A stretch of 36,969 nucleotides of DNA from the NCBI GenBank assembly GCA_019694335.1, contig JAIBCD010000030.1, positions 1 through 36,969 on the forward strand, written 5' to 3'. The notes under the pieces are model-generated. The model saw only the letters and a list, made by a program, of their open reading frames with translations. It was not told the origin of the DNA and ran no database searches. A program made the position numbers and the translations under genes. The stretch is from Rhodospirillaceae bacterium. Its GTDB lineage: Bacteria > Pseudomonadota > Alphaproteobacteria > Rhodospirillales > Rhodospirillaceae. Shown here in pieces: positions 16,193 to 23,987 of the stretch (within the stretch, counting starts at the first letter, position 1; each line of letters opens with the position of its first letter).

Positions 16193-17575
16193 CTACCGAT
16201 ACGCCGCGAGCTGGCCGTCGTCGTCGAGCAGGAACATGGTGCTGTTGGCGAACACCGGCGTCAGGCTCGCCGCGCTGTCCAGTTCCACCTTGCCCAGCAC
16301 TTCGCCGGAATAAGGCGACAGCGACAGGGCTTCGCCGTTCGAGCCCACCAGGATCAGGCGGTCGGAGGCAAGCGCAGGGCCCGCCCACACGATGCGGTTC
16401 TTCTTGCGCTTCTCGTTGCCGAAGGCCGGCAGCTGCGTCACCCACACGATGCGCCCGGTGCGGGCGTCGACGCAGATGGCTTCGCTGTCGATGGACACGG
16501 CATAGAGGAAATCGCCCGCGACCCACGGCTCATGGATGCCGGCCACCGGCACTTCCCACAGGCGCGATCCGGTGCGCAGGTCGATCGCCACCATCACACC
16601 CGACTGGCCGACGGCGTAGACGCGGCCTTTGTCGATCACGGGGCGGCCCGCAATGTCGGGCAGGCTCGCGGCGGCCTCGGTACGGCGCGTGGCGACCACG
16701 TTTTCCAGCCACAACTGGGTGCCGGAATCGGTGCGCAGCGCCACCAGCTCGCCGGTGGTCAGCGCGGCGACCACCACGCCGCCGTCCACGGCCGGCGCGG
16801 TGCCGCCCAGGATCACGGTCGGGGTCGAGGCGCCGGAATAAGTCCACAATTTGCGACCGTCGTTGGCGGCGAGCGCCACAACCTGGTTTTCCAGCGTGAT
16901 CACGAACACGCGGCCGCCGTTGACGGTGGGCGCGGAACGGATCGGCGTGTCAACGCTGGTGCGCCACAGTTCCTTGCCGGTGCCGGCGTCGAACGCCACC
17001 ACTTCGGCCGCGCCGGTCGTGGCGAAGAGCTTGCCCGCGTCCACCGACAGCGCGCCGCCGAGGAAGCGGGTGGGACCGCTCTTCCAGGGCAGGAAGGTGA
17101 AGCTGGACTGCTTGGACTTGGGCGCGGTGATCGCGTGCCACAGGCGCTTACCGGTCTTGGAATCGAACGAGGTGATTTCGCCGTCGGAATCCATGGTGAA
17201 GATCTTGCCGTCGGCGACGATCGGCTCGGCGAACACATGGTTGCGCAGGTTCGTGCCTTCGCCGATGCCGGTCTCCCACACCTTCTTGGGTGCGTCGGCC
17301 ATCACCAGGTGGTGCATGGCGTGGTGCGAGAAGCCGCCGGCGCCGGGCCAGGCCGGGGTATCGAGCGGCTGCGGCAGGATGATGCGGATGTCCGTGGCCT
17401 CGAGGCTGGGACGCAGCTGGCGCTCCATCGCAAGCACCGAAATGCGCGTGCCGGGCAGAACCTTCTTGCTGTCCTTGCCGCTGAACAGGTCGGTCATGGT
17501 GTCGCAAGCCGTGAGACCGGCAGCGAGCACGATCATCGAAGCGGTCAGGGCGATACGGCGGACAACCGGGGTCAT
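16193..17575 (-). CDS. bamB: Outer membrane assembly lipoprotein BamB-like, PQQ-type propeller
   Basis: A 460-residue lipoprotein. The signal peptide R-R-I-A-L-T-A-S-M-I-V-L-A-A-G ends in the lipobox L-T-A-C with Cys24. The rest is an eight-bladed PQQ-type beta-propeller, with repeats of the D-x-x-T-G-K-x-L-W kind (for example D-S-K-T-G-K-R-L-W, D-A-G-T-G-K-E-L-W, D-L-R-T-G-S-R-L-W). BamB is an accessory subunit of the BAM complex that folds outer-membrane beta-barrels, facing the periplasm. It is somewhat longer than E. coli BamB (392 residues). The neighbours, a YfgM-like TPR protein upstream and der downstream, match the E. coli yfgM-bamB-der order and strengthen the call. Confidence 0.9.
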   Translation of the reverse strand: MTPVVRRIALTASMIVLAAGLTACDTMTDLFSGKDSKKVLPGTRISVLAMERQLRPSLEATDIRIILPQPLDTPAWPGAGGFSHHAMHHLVMADAPKKVWETGIGEGTNLRNHVFAEPIVADGKIFTMDSDGEITSFDSKTGKRLWHAITAPKSKQSSFTFLPWKSGPTRFLGGALSVDAGKLFATTGAAEVVAFDAGTGKELWRTSVDTPIRSAPTVNGGRVFVITLENQVVALAANDGRKLWTYSGASTPTVILGGTAPAVDGGVVVAALTTGELVALRTDSGTQLWLENVVATRRTEAAASLPDIAGRPVIDKGRVYAVGQSGVMVAIDLRTGSRLWEVPVAGIHEPWVAGDFLYAVSIDSEAICVDARTGRIVWVTQLPAFGNEKRKKNRIVWAGPALASDRLILVGSNGEALSLSPYSGEVLGKVELDSAASLTPVFANSTMFLLDDDGQLAAYR

Positions 17576-17594
17576 GTGATGAACCTTGAACGGA

Positions 17595-18308
17595 TTATTT
17601 CTTGGCGGGTTGGGCTGCAGCCGGAGCCTTCACAGGTACCGGAGCATCGGCGGCGGGAGGAGGCGCCGCATCCGCGGGCTTGTACATGGCGGCGAGGTCG
17701 GTGGCGCGCTGGCGCACGCCGCTGGGCGCGGCCGGATCGCCCAGGATGCGCTGCACGAGCTCGTAAGCGTGTTTGGTATTGCCCTGCTTGGCGGCCAGCA
17801 GCGCCGACATCTCGAGGGCCGAGTAACTGAACGAATTGTCGGAATTGGTCACCGGCGCCAGGGCCGCTTCCAGGGTCTTGGGGTCGGCGCTGTCCAGGCT
17901 GTGCACCGCGCGCAACACCGTGGCGAGGTCGCGGAACGCCGGGTCGGCGTTGGTGTCGGCGGAAATCTCGCCGTAAATCTTCACCGCGCCGGCTTCGTCC
18001 TTCTTCTGCAGCAGCGCCGCGGCCTCGCCGAGGCGCGACAGCACGCTATAGCCACCGGCGAAGCGGCGGCCCTTGAGGGCGGTAAAGCCCTTGATCGCCG
18101 CGTCCGATTCACCGGCGTCGAGTTGCTTGGCGGCCTTGTCGTAGGCGAGCGCGATCTCGGCCCGTTCCTTGTTCTCGTACTGACGGAACACCTGGAAGCC
18201 GAGCACACCGAGCACCAGCGCGACGGCGAACACCAGCATCGCGCCGCTGTATCTTTTCCAGATCTTGGAAAGTTCTTCCTCGCGGATATCGGATTCGATC
18301 TCCGACAT
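17595..18308 (-). CDS. TPR-like membrane-anchored protein (YfgM/TPR_21 type)
   Basis: A 237-residue protein. A charged N-terminus (S-E-I-E-S-D-I-R-E-E-E-L-S-K-I-W-K-R-Y) precedes one membrane helix (about 25-43) and a periplasmic helical-repeat domain with A-Y-D-K-A-A-K, G-F-T-A-L and Y-E-L-V-Q-R-I-L elements. It ends in a Pro/Ala-rich tail. The E-E-L-x-K-I-W-K-R-Y pattern before the helix is typical of the family; E. coli YfgM associates with the SecYEG translocon and periplasmic chaperones. Start: the ATG at 18308 (GGAAGG four bases before) matches the family N-terminus, though a TTG at 18371 with AGAAGGA is possible and would add 21 residues. bamB follows after 19 bases. Confidence 0.82.
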   Translation of the reverse strand: MSEIESDIREEELSKIWKRYSGAMLVFAVALVLGVLGFQVFRQYENKERAEIALAYDKAAKQLDAGESDAAIKGFTALKGRRFAGGYSVLSRLGEAAALLQKKDEAGAVKIYGEISADTNADPAFRDLATVLRAVHSLDSADPKTLEAALAPVTNSDNSFSYSALEMSALLAAKQGNTKHAYELVQRILGDPAAPSGVRQRATDLAAMYKPADAAPPPAADAPVPVKAPAAAQPAKK

Positions 18309-18659
18309 CAGGCCTTCCAACTCGTGGTCGACCTTTTCGGCGGGGACGGTGTCGGGGGTCTTCTTAGCCAAGGCGCCGGTCCTTCTCGCGGGGATATCCG
18401 AGGCCGGGAAGCTCCCGAAACGGGAGCCCCAGCCAGAGGGGCCGCACCATAAAGAACCGCCCGCCCGGTGGCAATTCAAAGCGCGCCCCTCACGGGTGAT
18501 TTTCGAGGCTTAAAACCCTGGATTTACAATGACCTGACAGCCTCGTCAGGGTTCGCCGTCGAGGCCAGGGCCAGGGCGCCGGGTTTAGGCTTTGTTAACC
18601 CCCTCCCGGCAGAGTCCGGCTCTTGGTGCCCGAAGGCCCCGCGCCGTAAAGGAAATGCC

Positions 18660-18977
18660 ATGGTTGCCCGCTTTGCCCACTCTAGACTCGGTTACGTGAC
18701 CGGCCTGGTCGGCCTCTATGCCGTGGGGATCGCGATCACCGCGCTGGCCTTGTGGAGCTGCACCACCGAGCCCGACCGCATCTACACCCAGGCTTTCGGC
18801 TACCAGTGCTACAACGCCGACACCAGCCTGGGGGACACGCTCTGCAAGAACCGCCCCGCCGGCCGCGGACAGGCCGCCGTCAGCCGCTATTGCTACAAGA
18901 CGATCGCCGACGCCAACTGCTTTGATCGCCCTGACGTAGACCGCAAAAACCAGGCTCTGGGCTCCTCTGGGTACTAG
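18660..18977 (+). CDS. Small Cys-rich secreted or membrane-anchored protein, unknown
   Basis: A 105-residue protein with an N-terminal hydrophobic segment (about 11-32) preceded by Arg and His, ending in L-W-S-C. This could be a membrane anchor or an atypical lipobox, since Trp at -2 is unusual. The part after it is hydrophilic with several more Cys (Q-C-Y-N, L-C-K-N, R-Y-C-Y-K, N-C-F-D), spaced to allow periplasmic disulfides. I recognise no family. The ATG at 18660 has AAAGGAAA upstream; an in-frame extension to 18468 lacks this and overlaps the divergent leader. Moderate confidence that it is translated. Confidence 0.65.
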   Translation: MVARFAHSRLGYVTGLVGLYAVGIAITALALWSCTTEPDRIYTQAFGYQCYNADTSLGDTLCKNRPAGRGQAAVSRYCYKTIADANCFDRPDVDRKNQALGSSGY

Positions 18978-19053
18978 CGAGTTCCTTGAACCGCAGGCTG
19001 GGTTCTGAAACACTACCGTCATGCGTCCGGGTGTTTCAGTTTAGGGGTCGCCG

Positions 19054-19416
19054 TTGGGGAACTTCATCGTTCGCCTCCAGGATTACCGTCAAGCTGGGCG
19101 CAAACCCCCGAGCCTCTTCTTCACCCGCGCCGAACTCTCCCGCCTTCTGGGCCTTTACGCCACCCGCGTCATCAAGGGCGAATGGCGCGATTACGCCATC
19201 TCCTCCTCGCCGGAGTCCGCGAGCTTCATGGTGTTCAAAAGCTCGCGGGAATATCCCCAGTTCGTGATCTCCAAACTGGGCAAGGCCGATGGCCGCAAGA
19301 CCGCGCGCGCCGGGTGCTATGTGGTCACCAGCCGGGAGCGCAAACTGAGCCAAGGCCACTCGCTCGACGATGTTCTGGCGGTGTTCAACCGGCCTTTAGG
19401 CCTGGTCAGCGGCTAG
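19054..19416 (+). CDS. DUF2794 family protein
   Basis: A 120-residue protein matching DUF2794, a small family known from alphaproteobacteria. Seen here are F-F-T-R-A-E-L-S-R-L-L-G-L-Y, the hallmark G-E-W-R-D-Y-A-I, F-M-V-F-K-S-S-R-E-Y-P-Q-F-x-I-S-K-L, Y-x-V-V and G-H-S-L-D-D-V-L near the end. Function is unknown; there is no signal peptide or membrane segment, so it is probably cytoplasmic. The start is a TTG with AGGGG about six to eight bases upstream. No in-frame ATG gives a complete domain, so the TTG is likely real. It converges on the methyltransferase gene at 19583. Confidence 0.82.
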   Translation: MGNFIVRLQDYRQAGRKPPSLFFTRAELSRLLGLYATRVIKGEWRDYAISSSPESASFMVFKSSREYPQFVISKLGKADGRKTARAGCYVVTSRERKLSQGHSLDDVLAVFNRPLGLVSG

Positions 19417-19582
19417 AACCCGGAAATCACCACTGAATCCGGCGCAAGGAGGCCTCACGAATCCACATGCGTGGGGGTTCTTTCCGTTGGGCGAAATCCC
19501 GGGAAACTCCGACCGGGTGCCGCGGATGGAGGGAGGTTCCGATGCGCCCCCCGGTCCTCCGGCGGCGAGGTATTTCTTTTAG

Positions 19583-20305
19583 CTAACTGAGCTTCCTAAG
19601 CAGATCGACCCGCATCGGCCGCTGGAAATCAGCGCCCTTCGGGGTCATGTGCTGTTTCAGCTGTTTCTCCACCGCCTCGCGCTGCGCCGGACTGAGGTTG
19701 TGCTTGGTGTGAGTCGTGTTGATGAAGCGCGCCTCGAAATCGGCGAAATCCGCGACGTGCAGCGGCGTCAGGAAGAACTTCTCGGTCACCAGCGCCATGC
19801 CGCCGGAGGCCACGACGGTTTCCAGTGCCGCGAAAGCCGCCGCGCGCGCTTCGCGTTCATCGTGGAACAGGCGGATGATGGCGTTGAACGCGCCCGCGAA
19901 CGGCGGTTCGGCCACATACAGCAAACCACCGGGCAGAAGCACCCGGCGCACCTCGCGCAACGCCTGGGCCATGCCGTCCAGGGGCACGTGATGCAACGAC
20001 ATCATCATCAGCACGATGTCGAAGGTCTCGTCCTCGGCGGGGATGCGCTCGGCGCCGCCCAGGCCGAATTCCAGATTGGGAAGCTGCGGCCCGGCGAGAT
20101 TGGCCTCATGCTGGACCGTGTCCACTTCGAGGGCCGTGACGGACGCGCTTTTGTGCGCCTTGGCGATGGCGCGGCTGATGGCGCCGTTACCGCAGCCGAG
20201 GTCCAGCACCTTGGCGTCCTTGAAGTCCAGCAGTTCCTCATAGACCGCCGCCGTCTCCAGCACCGGCGCGCCACGGGGATCCCATTGCTGCATTTTATCG
20301 CTCAT
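19583..20305 (-). CDS. Class I SAM-dependent methyltransferase
   Basis: A 240-residue methyltransferase. The SAM-binding motif I is V-L-D-L-G-C-G-N-G-A-I-S (about 33-44), an acidic residue follows strand 2 (A-L-E-V-D), and motifs F-D-I-V-L-M-M-M-S-L-H-H-V and L-L-P-G-G-L-L-Y-V-A-E-P fit the UbiE/Methyltransf_11 type. The substrate cannot be told. The C-terminal third (F-F-L-T-P-L-H-V-A-D-F, then N-L-S-P-A-Q-R-E-A-V-E-K) is not diagnostic to me. It lies 50 bases after a MarR regulator on the same strand and is probably co-transcribed with it. The ATG at 20305 starts M-S-D-K-M-Q-Q-W-D. Confidence 0.87.
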   Translation of the reverse strand: MSDKMQQWDPRGAPVLETAAVYEELLDFKDAKVLDLGCGNGAISRAIAKAHKSASVTALEVDTVQHEANLAGPQLPNLEFGLGGAERIPAEDETFDIVLMMMSLHHVPLDGMAQALREVRRVLLPGGLLYVAEPPFAGAFNAIIRLFHDEREARAAAFAALETVVASGGMALVTEKFFLTPLHVADFADFEARFINTTHTKHNLSPAQREAVEKQLKQHMTPKGADFQRPMRVDLLRKLS

Positions 20306-20355
20306 AACCGTGGTCTATAGACCGGACAGCAGCGGGGCGATAGGGGCGAAGCGGA

Positions 20356-20802
20356 TCAGCGCGCGAGGACCGCGAGATCGGCGCGCAACGTATCCGCGGC
20401 TTTGAGGCGTCCTTCGAGCTTCTTGTGATGGCGCTTCCAGACCGGCAGCGCGGCCGCGAGCAGTTCGCGGCCCGCGGGTGTCAGCGCCAGTAGCCGCCCG
20501 CGCCGATCCTTGGGGTCGACCGCGACTTTCACCAGGCCGCGCCGCCGCAAGGGCTTTAAAGCGGCGGTCAACGTGGTGCGGTCCATGGCGAGCAGGTCCG
20601 CAACCGGCCCCATCGGCGGCGGGGCGGGCCGGTTCAACGCCATGAGCAGCGAGAACTGCCCATTGGTGAGACCCAACGGTTGCAAGGCGCCGTCGAAGAC
20701 TCGCGCCAAGGTGCGCGCCGCCCGCTGGGCCGCGAGACACAGGCAGGTGTCGCGCACCAGCAGGGTGGTTTCGAATGACACATCTTTGAAGGTAGGCGGC
20801 AT
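20356..20802 (-). CDS. MarR-family transcriptional regulator
   Basis: A 148-residue winged-helix regulator. The recognition region is M-G-P-V-A-D-L-L-A-M-D-R-T-T-L-T-A-A-L-K-P-L-x-R-R-G-L-V, followed by the wing D-P-K-D-R-R-G-R-L-L-A-L-T-P-A-G, which is the conserved MarR D-x-R-D/G-R motif. Three Cys sit near the N-terminus (D-T-C-L-C-L and neighbours), and a Cys pair of this kind could sense oxidants or electrophiles, which is inference. It is divergent from a two-domain VOC gene with a palindrome between them, and precedes a methyltransferase gene, so it probably controls both directions. Confidence 0.88.
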   Translation of the reverse strand: MPPTFKDVSFETTLLVRDTCLCLAAQRAARTLARVFDGALQPLGLTNGQFSLLMALNRPAPPPMGPVADLLAMDRTTLTAALKPLRRRGLVKVAVDPKDRRGRLLALTPAGRELLAAALPVWKRHHKKLEGRLKAADTLRADLAVLAR

Positions 20803-20813
20803 GACTCGGTTAA

Positions 20814-20831
20814 TATGTTGACATCAACTTA
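20814..20831. promoter_or_regulatory. Palindromic operator between marR and VOC genes
   Basis: TATGTTGA-CA-TCAACTTA is an inverted repeat with 8-base arms and one mismatch (core GTTGA-CA-TCAAC at 20817-20828). Size and symmetry suit a MarR dimer. It is centred in the 79-base divergent gap. On the minus strand TTGACC (about 20834-20839) forms a possible -35, with the palindrome in the spacer before an AT-rich -10-like TATTAA, so binding would block the regulator's own promoter. Confidence 0.6.
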
Positions 20832-20881
20832 TAAGGTCAAGTTCAATGCCCGGCCCAAACAAGAACGCAGGAGGACGCGCC

Positions 20882-21640
20882 ATGGCTAACGGATTCTTCT
20901 GGTATGACGTCATGAGCAACGACGTCGAGGGCACGCGCAAGTTCTACACCGGCGTGGTCGGCTGGGGCACCGACAAGCAGGGGCCGGACTACAATCTGTT
21001 CACCGTGGAAGGCCAAGGCGTTGCCGGGTTCATGATGCTGCCGCCGGACGCCAAACAGATGGGCGTGCCGCCGTGCTGGATGGGCTACATCGCGGTCGAC
21101 GACGTGGACGCGGCCGCGAGGAGGGTAGAGAGCCTCGGCGGCAAGATCCATAAGCCACCCCAGGACATCGAAGGCATCATTCGCTTTGCCGTCGTGGCCG
21201 ATCCCGGCGGCGCCGGGTTCATCCTCGCCAAGGGCCTGATGAAGAAGGACATGCCGTCCTTCCCGCCCGGCACCACCGGCACGGTCGGCTGGCACGAGCT
21301 ATACGCCGCCGACGGCCCGGCCGCGATGGCGTTCTATGAGAAGGCCTTCGGCTGGACCAAGTCCGATGCCATGGATATGGGCCCGATGGGCGTCTACCAG
21401 ATGTTCAAGACCGGCGGCGAGTTCGCCATGGGCGGGATCATGACCAAGCCGACGGCGGTGCCAGTGCCGAACTGGGGCTTCTATATCAACGTGCCCGCCA
21501 TCGACGCGGCGGTGGAGCGCGTGACCAAAGGCGGCGGCAAGGTCATCAACGGCCCGATGGAAGTGCCGGGCGGCCAGTGGATCATCCAGGGCATCGACCC
21601 GCAGGGCGCGTTCTTCAACCTGGTCGCCAAGGCCCGCTAA
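20882..21640 (+). CDS. Two-domain VOC (glyoxalase-like) family protein
   Basis: A 252-residue protein made of two vicinal-oxygen-chelate modules, about residues 5-118 and 132-250. Each begins with the F-x-W-Y-D-V or G-W-H-E-L pattern followed by A/F-x-F-Y-x-x-x-x-G-W. Members resemble the mycobacterial CFP30B type; the reaction is not predictable. The ATG at 20882 has AGGAGG upstream at a good distance; an ATG at 20846 lacks it. It is divergent from a MarR regulator and probably controlled by it. A GC-rich terminator follows the stop. Confidence 0.88.
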   Translation: MANGFFWYDVMSNDVEGTRKFYTGVVGWGTDKQGPDYNLFTVEGQGVAGFMMLPPDAKQMGVPPCWMGYIAVDDVDAAARRVESLGGKIHKPPQDIEGIIRFAVVADPGGAGFILAKGLMKKDMPSFPPGTTGTVGWHELYAADGPAAMAFYEKAFGWTKSDAMDMGPMGVYQMFKTGGEFAMGGIMTKPTAVPVPNWGFYINVPAIDAAVERVTKGGGKVINGPMEVPGGQWIIQGIDPQGAFFNLVAKAR

Positions 21641-21654
21641 TCGCACCACACAGG

Positions 21655-21689
21655 AAAACGGCCGCGGGGCATGCTCCGCGGCCGTTTTG
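21655..21689. terminator. Hairpin terminator between convergent VOC genes
   Basis: A perfect 13-bp stem (arms 21655-21667 and 21676-21688, AAAACGGCCGCGG and its complement) with an 8-base loop. AAAA and TTTT at the stem ends give a U-run on each strand. It lies between the plus VOC stop at 21640 and the minus VOC stop at 21702 and can serve both. Confidence 0.82.
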
Positions 21690-21701
21690 TCTCAGCACAG
21701 C

Positions 21702-22196
21702 CTAGATCAACTTGGGATCCATGCCCTTGCCGGCGATCTGGACATCGAAACCGTCCGGATCGGTGATGTGGAAACTGTTCTCGGTGTCCGGGCGCGGAGT
21801 GTGGCCGCGGCGCTTCAGTTCGGCTTCCACCGCCGCCTTGTCCCAGGTGTCGATGGTGTAGGCGACGTGGTCGATGGAGCCCGGGGCGCGGCCCTCGCGG
21901 GCGTTGCGCGCCACCACGAAGGAGTTGCCGAATTCCAGGAAGCACTGGTTCTTGCCGTTGTCGTGGGAGACCTTCATGCCCAGGAGATCGGCGTAGAACT
22001 CGGCGGTCTTCTTGTAGTCCTTGACGTTATAGGACAGGTGATTGACCGCGACGGTCTTGAATCCTTTCGGCGCGTCGGCGGCGAGCGCCGGAACCGCGGC
22101 CGCGGTGGCGGTGACCGCAAGGCTCGAAATCAGGCTGCGGCGCGAAATGCGGCCGCGTTCAAAATCGGTGAGCAGGTTGGCGATGACTTGTTCCAT
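21702..22196 (-). CDS. VOC-family protein with Tat-type N-terminal signal
   Basis: A 164-residue protein. Residues 1-18 are a short amphipathic stretch (M-E-Q-V-I-A-N-L-L-T-D-F-E-R-G), followed by a twin-arginine-like signal I-S-R-R-S-L-I and a hydrophobic Ala-rich segment ending near A-L-A-A-D (about 43). The mature part is one VOC module (V-N-H-L-S-Y-N-V-K-D-Y-K-K-T-A-E-F-Y then I-D-H-V-A-Y and D-P-D-G-F-D-V-Q), so it likely acts in the periplasm. The His, His and Glu-type metal positions are partly present. The ATG at 22196 has GGGAGA eight bases upstream. A RidA protein nearby carries the same N-terminal module. The substrate is unknown. Confidence 0.85.
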   Translation of the reverse strand: MEQVIANLLTDFERGRISRRSLISSLAVTATAAAVPALAADAPKGFKTVAVNHLSYNVKDYKKTAEFYADLLGMKVSHDNGKNQCFLEFGNSFVVARNAREGRAPGSIDHVAYTIDTWDKAAVEAELKRRGHTPRPDTENSFHITDPDGFDVQIAGKGMDPKLI

Positions 22197-22263
22197 GACA
22201 GATTCTCCCTGGAGTGTTGGCGCGCGAGCATAGCGCGCCAACATGGCCGCGAGCCAGCGGGCT

Positions 22264-23916
22264 TCAGGGATTGGGTGGCAGCTGGCGCAGGTAAATGCCG
22301 ACGGTCCGGCCCAGGACCACGACATTGGCGGTCTGGCGAAAGTTTTCCATGAGGCGGGTACGTGCCTCGGGCGGCAAGTCCACCGCGCCCGGCTGCAACA
22401 ACACCGCGCCGGTCGCGGGGTCGTCCAGCCACCCGAGCAGCATGGCGTCGGTCCACAAGGATTCCGCCGCAAGCAGGCGGATGATCCCGGCCCGTTCCGT
22501 TTCGGGCAGATCGGCCCTCAACCGGCGATAACTCTGGCGCAGGTTGAAGCCCTGCACCGGCAATGTGCGCCCGCTGCGCGCCACCGCATAGGCAAGCTGC
22601 GGCTGGTCATCCAGCACCAGGATGCGTTTCGCGTCCGGCACCGCCATATCCAGGATGCCCGTAAGACGCTCGGTCACCACCAGGTCGGGCAGGCCGCCGT
22701 TCGGCTGCAGCAACGGCAGCGGGAAGTTCTTCCACAAGCTGGGCGCTCCCAAGGCGTCGTTCACGGCCAGCGCGGGACCGAAGGCGTTCAAGGTCAGCGC
22801 GCCAAACGCCAGCGCCGCGGGCACGGCGAATTTGCCGCTGCGCCGCCCGACCACATCCAGCGCCAGCGCCGCCGCCACGGCGCCGAGGCCGACGAAATAG
22901 CTGGTATAGGTGAGGATGCAGGCCGAGCAATAGCCAGCGGAGCCGAGATAGTGCGTGGCCGCCAGGAAAAAATAGAACGCCGGCACCAGCATCAGGAAGC
23001 GCTCCGAGCGGTACAGCGCGAACACCGCCAGGGCCAGCAGGTTGGTGCCGAGGAACGGCAGCAGGAAAGCATTCACCGGATCGCGCCACGACAGGCGCAT
23101 GACATCGATATCCAGGGAATACCGGCTTTCGGTGGCGTCCTGGATCAGACGCAAGGTGTCGGGCAACAGGCCCAAGTGGTGCAGGAGCGGCGTGATCACC
23201 GGCAGGCGAATGGCATAGAGCGCGAGCTTGGCCGGGAAAAATGCCAGGATCGGCGCCGCCACCAGCACGAAGCCAAGAAGGAGCAACGCGCCGTGGAACC
23301 AGCGGTGGCGTTTGGCTTGCCACAGGTACAGCGGCGCCAGCACCGCCAGCGCCAGGACCATGTTCTGGCGGTAGAAGTAGAGCACCGCGAACAACACGCC
23401 GAGGCCGAAGGACAGCACCGGCGGCGCCTCGGGCGCACGCTGAACCGCGTAGACCGCGAGCAGCAGCAGGAAGGCCACCGTGGCGATGGGCGTGGCGCCG
23501 GTGAAGTAATAGGTGGTGGTGGGATCGAGCAGGAACAGCGCCACCGCCAGCGCCGCGATCGGCGCGGACAACGCCAGCCGCCGGCAGATCAGGAACACCA
23601 GCCCGCCGGCGCCGGCGCCCAGCACCGCCGACATGACGCGGCCGGTGATATGGCCCTGGCCGAAAATCTGCTGCGCCCAGCCCAACTGATAGAAGTAGAG
23701 CGGCATGTACCAGGTGGCGTCGGCGTCGCTGTAGGGCTTCTCGGCGCCGGTGACATACCACCAGGACTTGATCACATAGGTGACCTCATCGATCCAGGTG
23801 CGTCCATAGATGACGCCGTAGATGCCGAGCGCGACATACAGCGCATACGCCGCGGCCAGGATCGCGGCCGCGGCCATATTCGCAGAGCGATCCGATGACG
23901 CCGACGGTGCGGTCAC
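22264..23916 (-). CDS. GT-C-fold membrane glycosyltransferase (GT39/ArnT-like)
   Basis: A 550-residue multi-pass protein with about 11-12 membrane helices through residue 385 and a soluble C-terminal domain of about 160 residues. After the first helix comes W-I-D-E-V-T-Y, the acidic motif in the first periplasmic loop that marks GT-C enzymes using polyprenyl-phosphate sugars. P-L-Y-F-Y-Q-L-G-W and G-R-V-M-S-A-V-L-G are also typical of the PMT_2 type. The likely role is transfer of a lipid-linked sugar onto a lipid or protein in the envelope; acceptor unknown. The start is a GTG with GGGGGAGAG upstream. Confidence 0.78.
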   Translation of the reverse strand: MTAPSASSDRSANMAAAAILAAAYALYVALGIYGVIYGRTWIDEVTYVIKSWWYVTGAEKPYSDADATWYMPLYFYQLGWAQQIFGQGHITGRVMSAVLGAGAGGLVFLICRRLALSAPIAALAVALFLLDPTTTYYFTGATPIATVAFLLLLAVYAVQRAPEAPPVLSFGLGVLFAVLYFYRQNMVLALAVLAPLYLWQAKRHRWFHGALLLLGFVLVAAPILAFFPAKLALYAIRLPVITPLLHHLGLLPDTLRLIQDATESRYSLDIDVMRLSWRDPVNAFLLPFLGTNLLALAVFALYRSERFLMLVPAFYFFLAATHYLGSAGYCSACILTYTSYFVGLGAVAAALALDVVGRRSGKFAVPAALAFGALTLNAFGPALAVNDALGAPSLWKNFPLPLLQPNGGLPDLVVTERLTGILDMAVPDAKRILVLDDQPQLAYAVARSGRTLPVQGFNLRQSYRRLRADLPETERAGIIRLLAAESLWTDAMLLGWLDDPATGAVLLQPGAVDLPPEARTRLMENFRQTANVVVLGRTVGIYLRQLPPNP

Positions 23917-23987
23917 GCGTTCTCTCCCCCCGAGCCGTCACTTTAACCCGGGGGCGAGGGCAACGTCACCCGATCAGCTTGCGCGGC

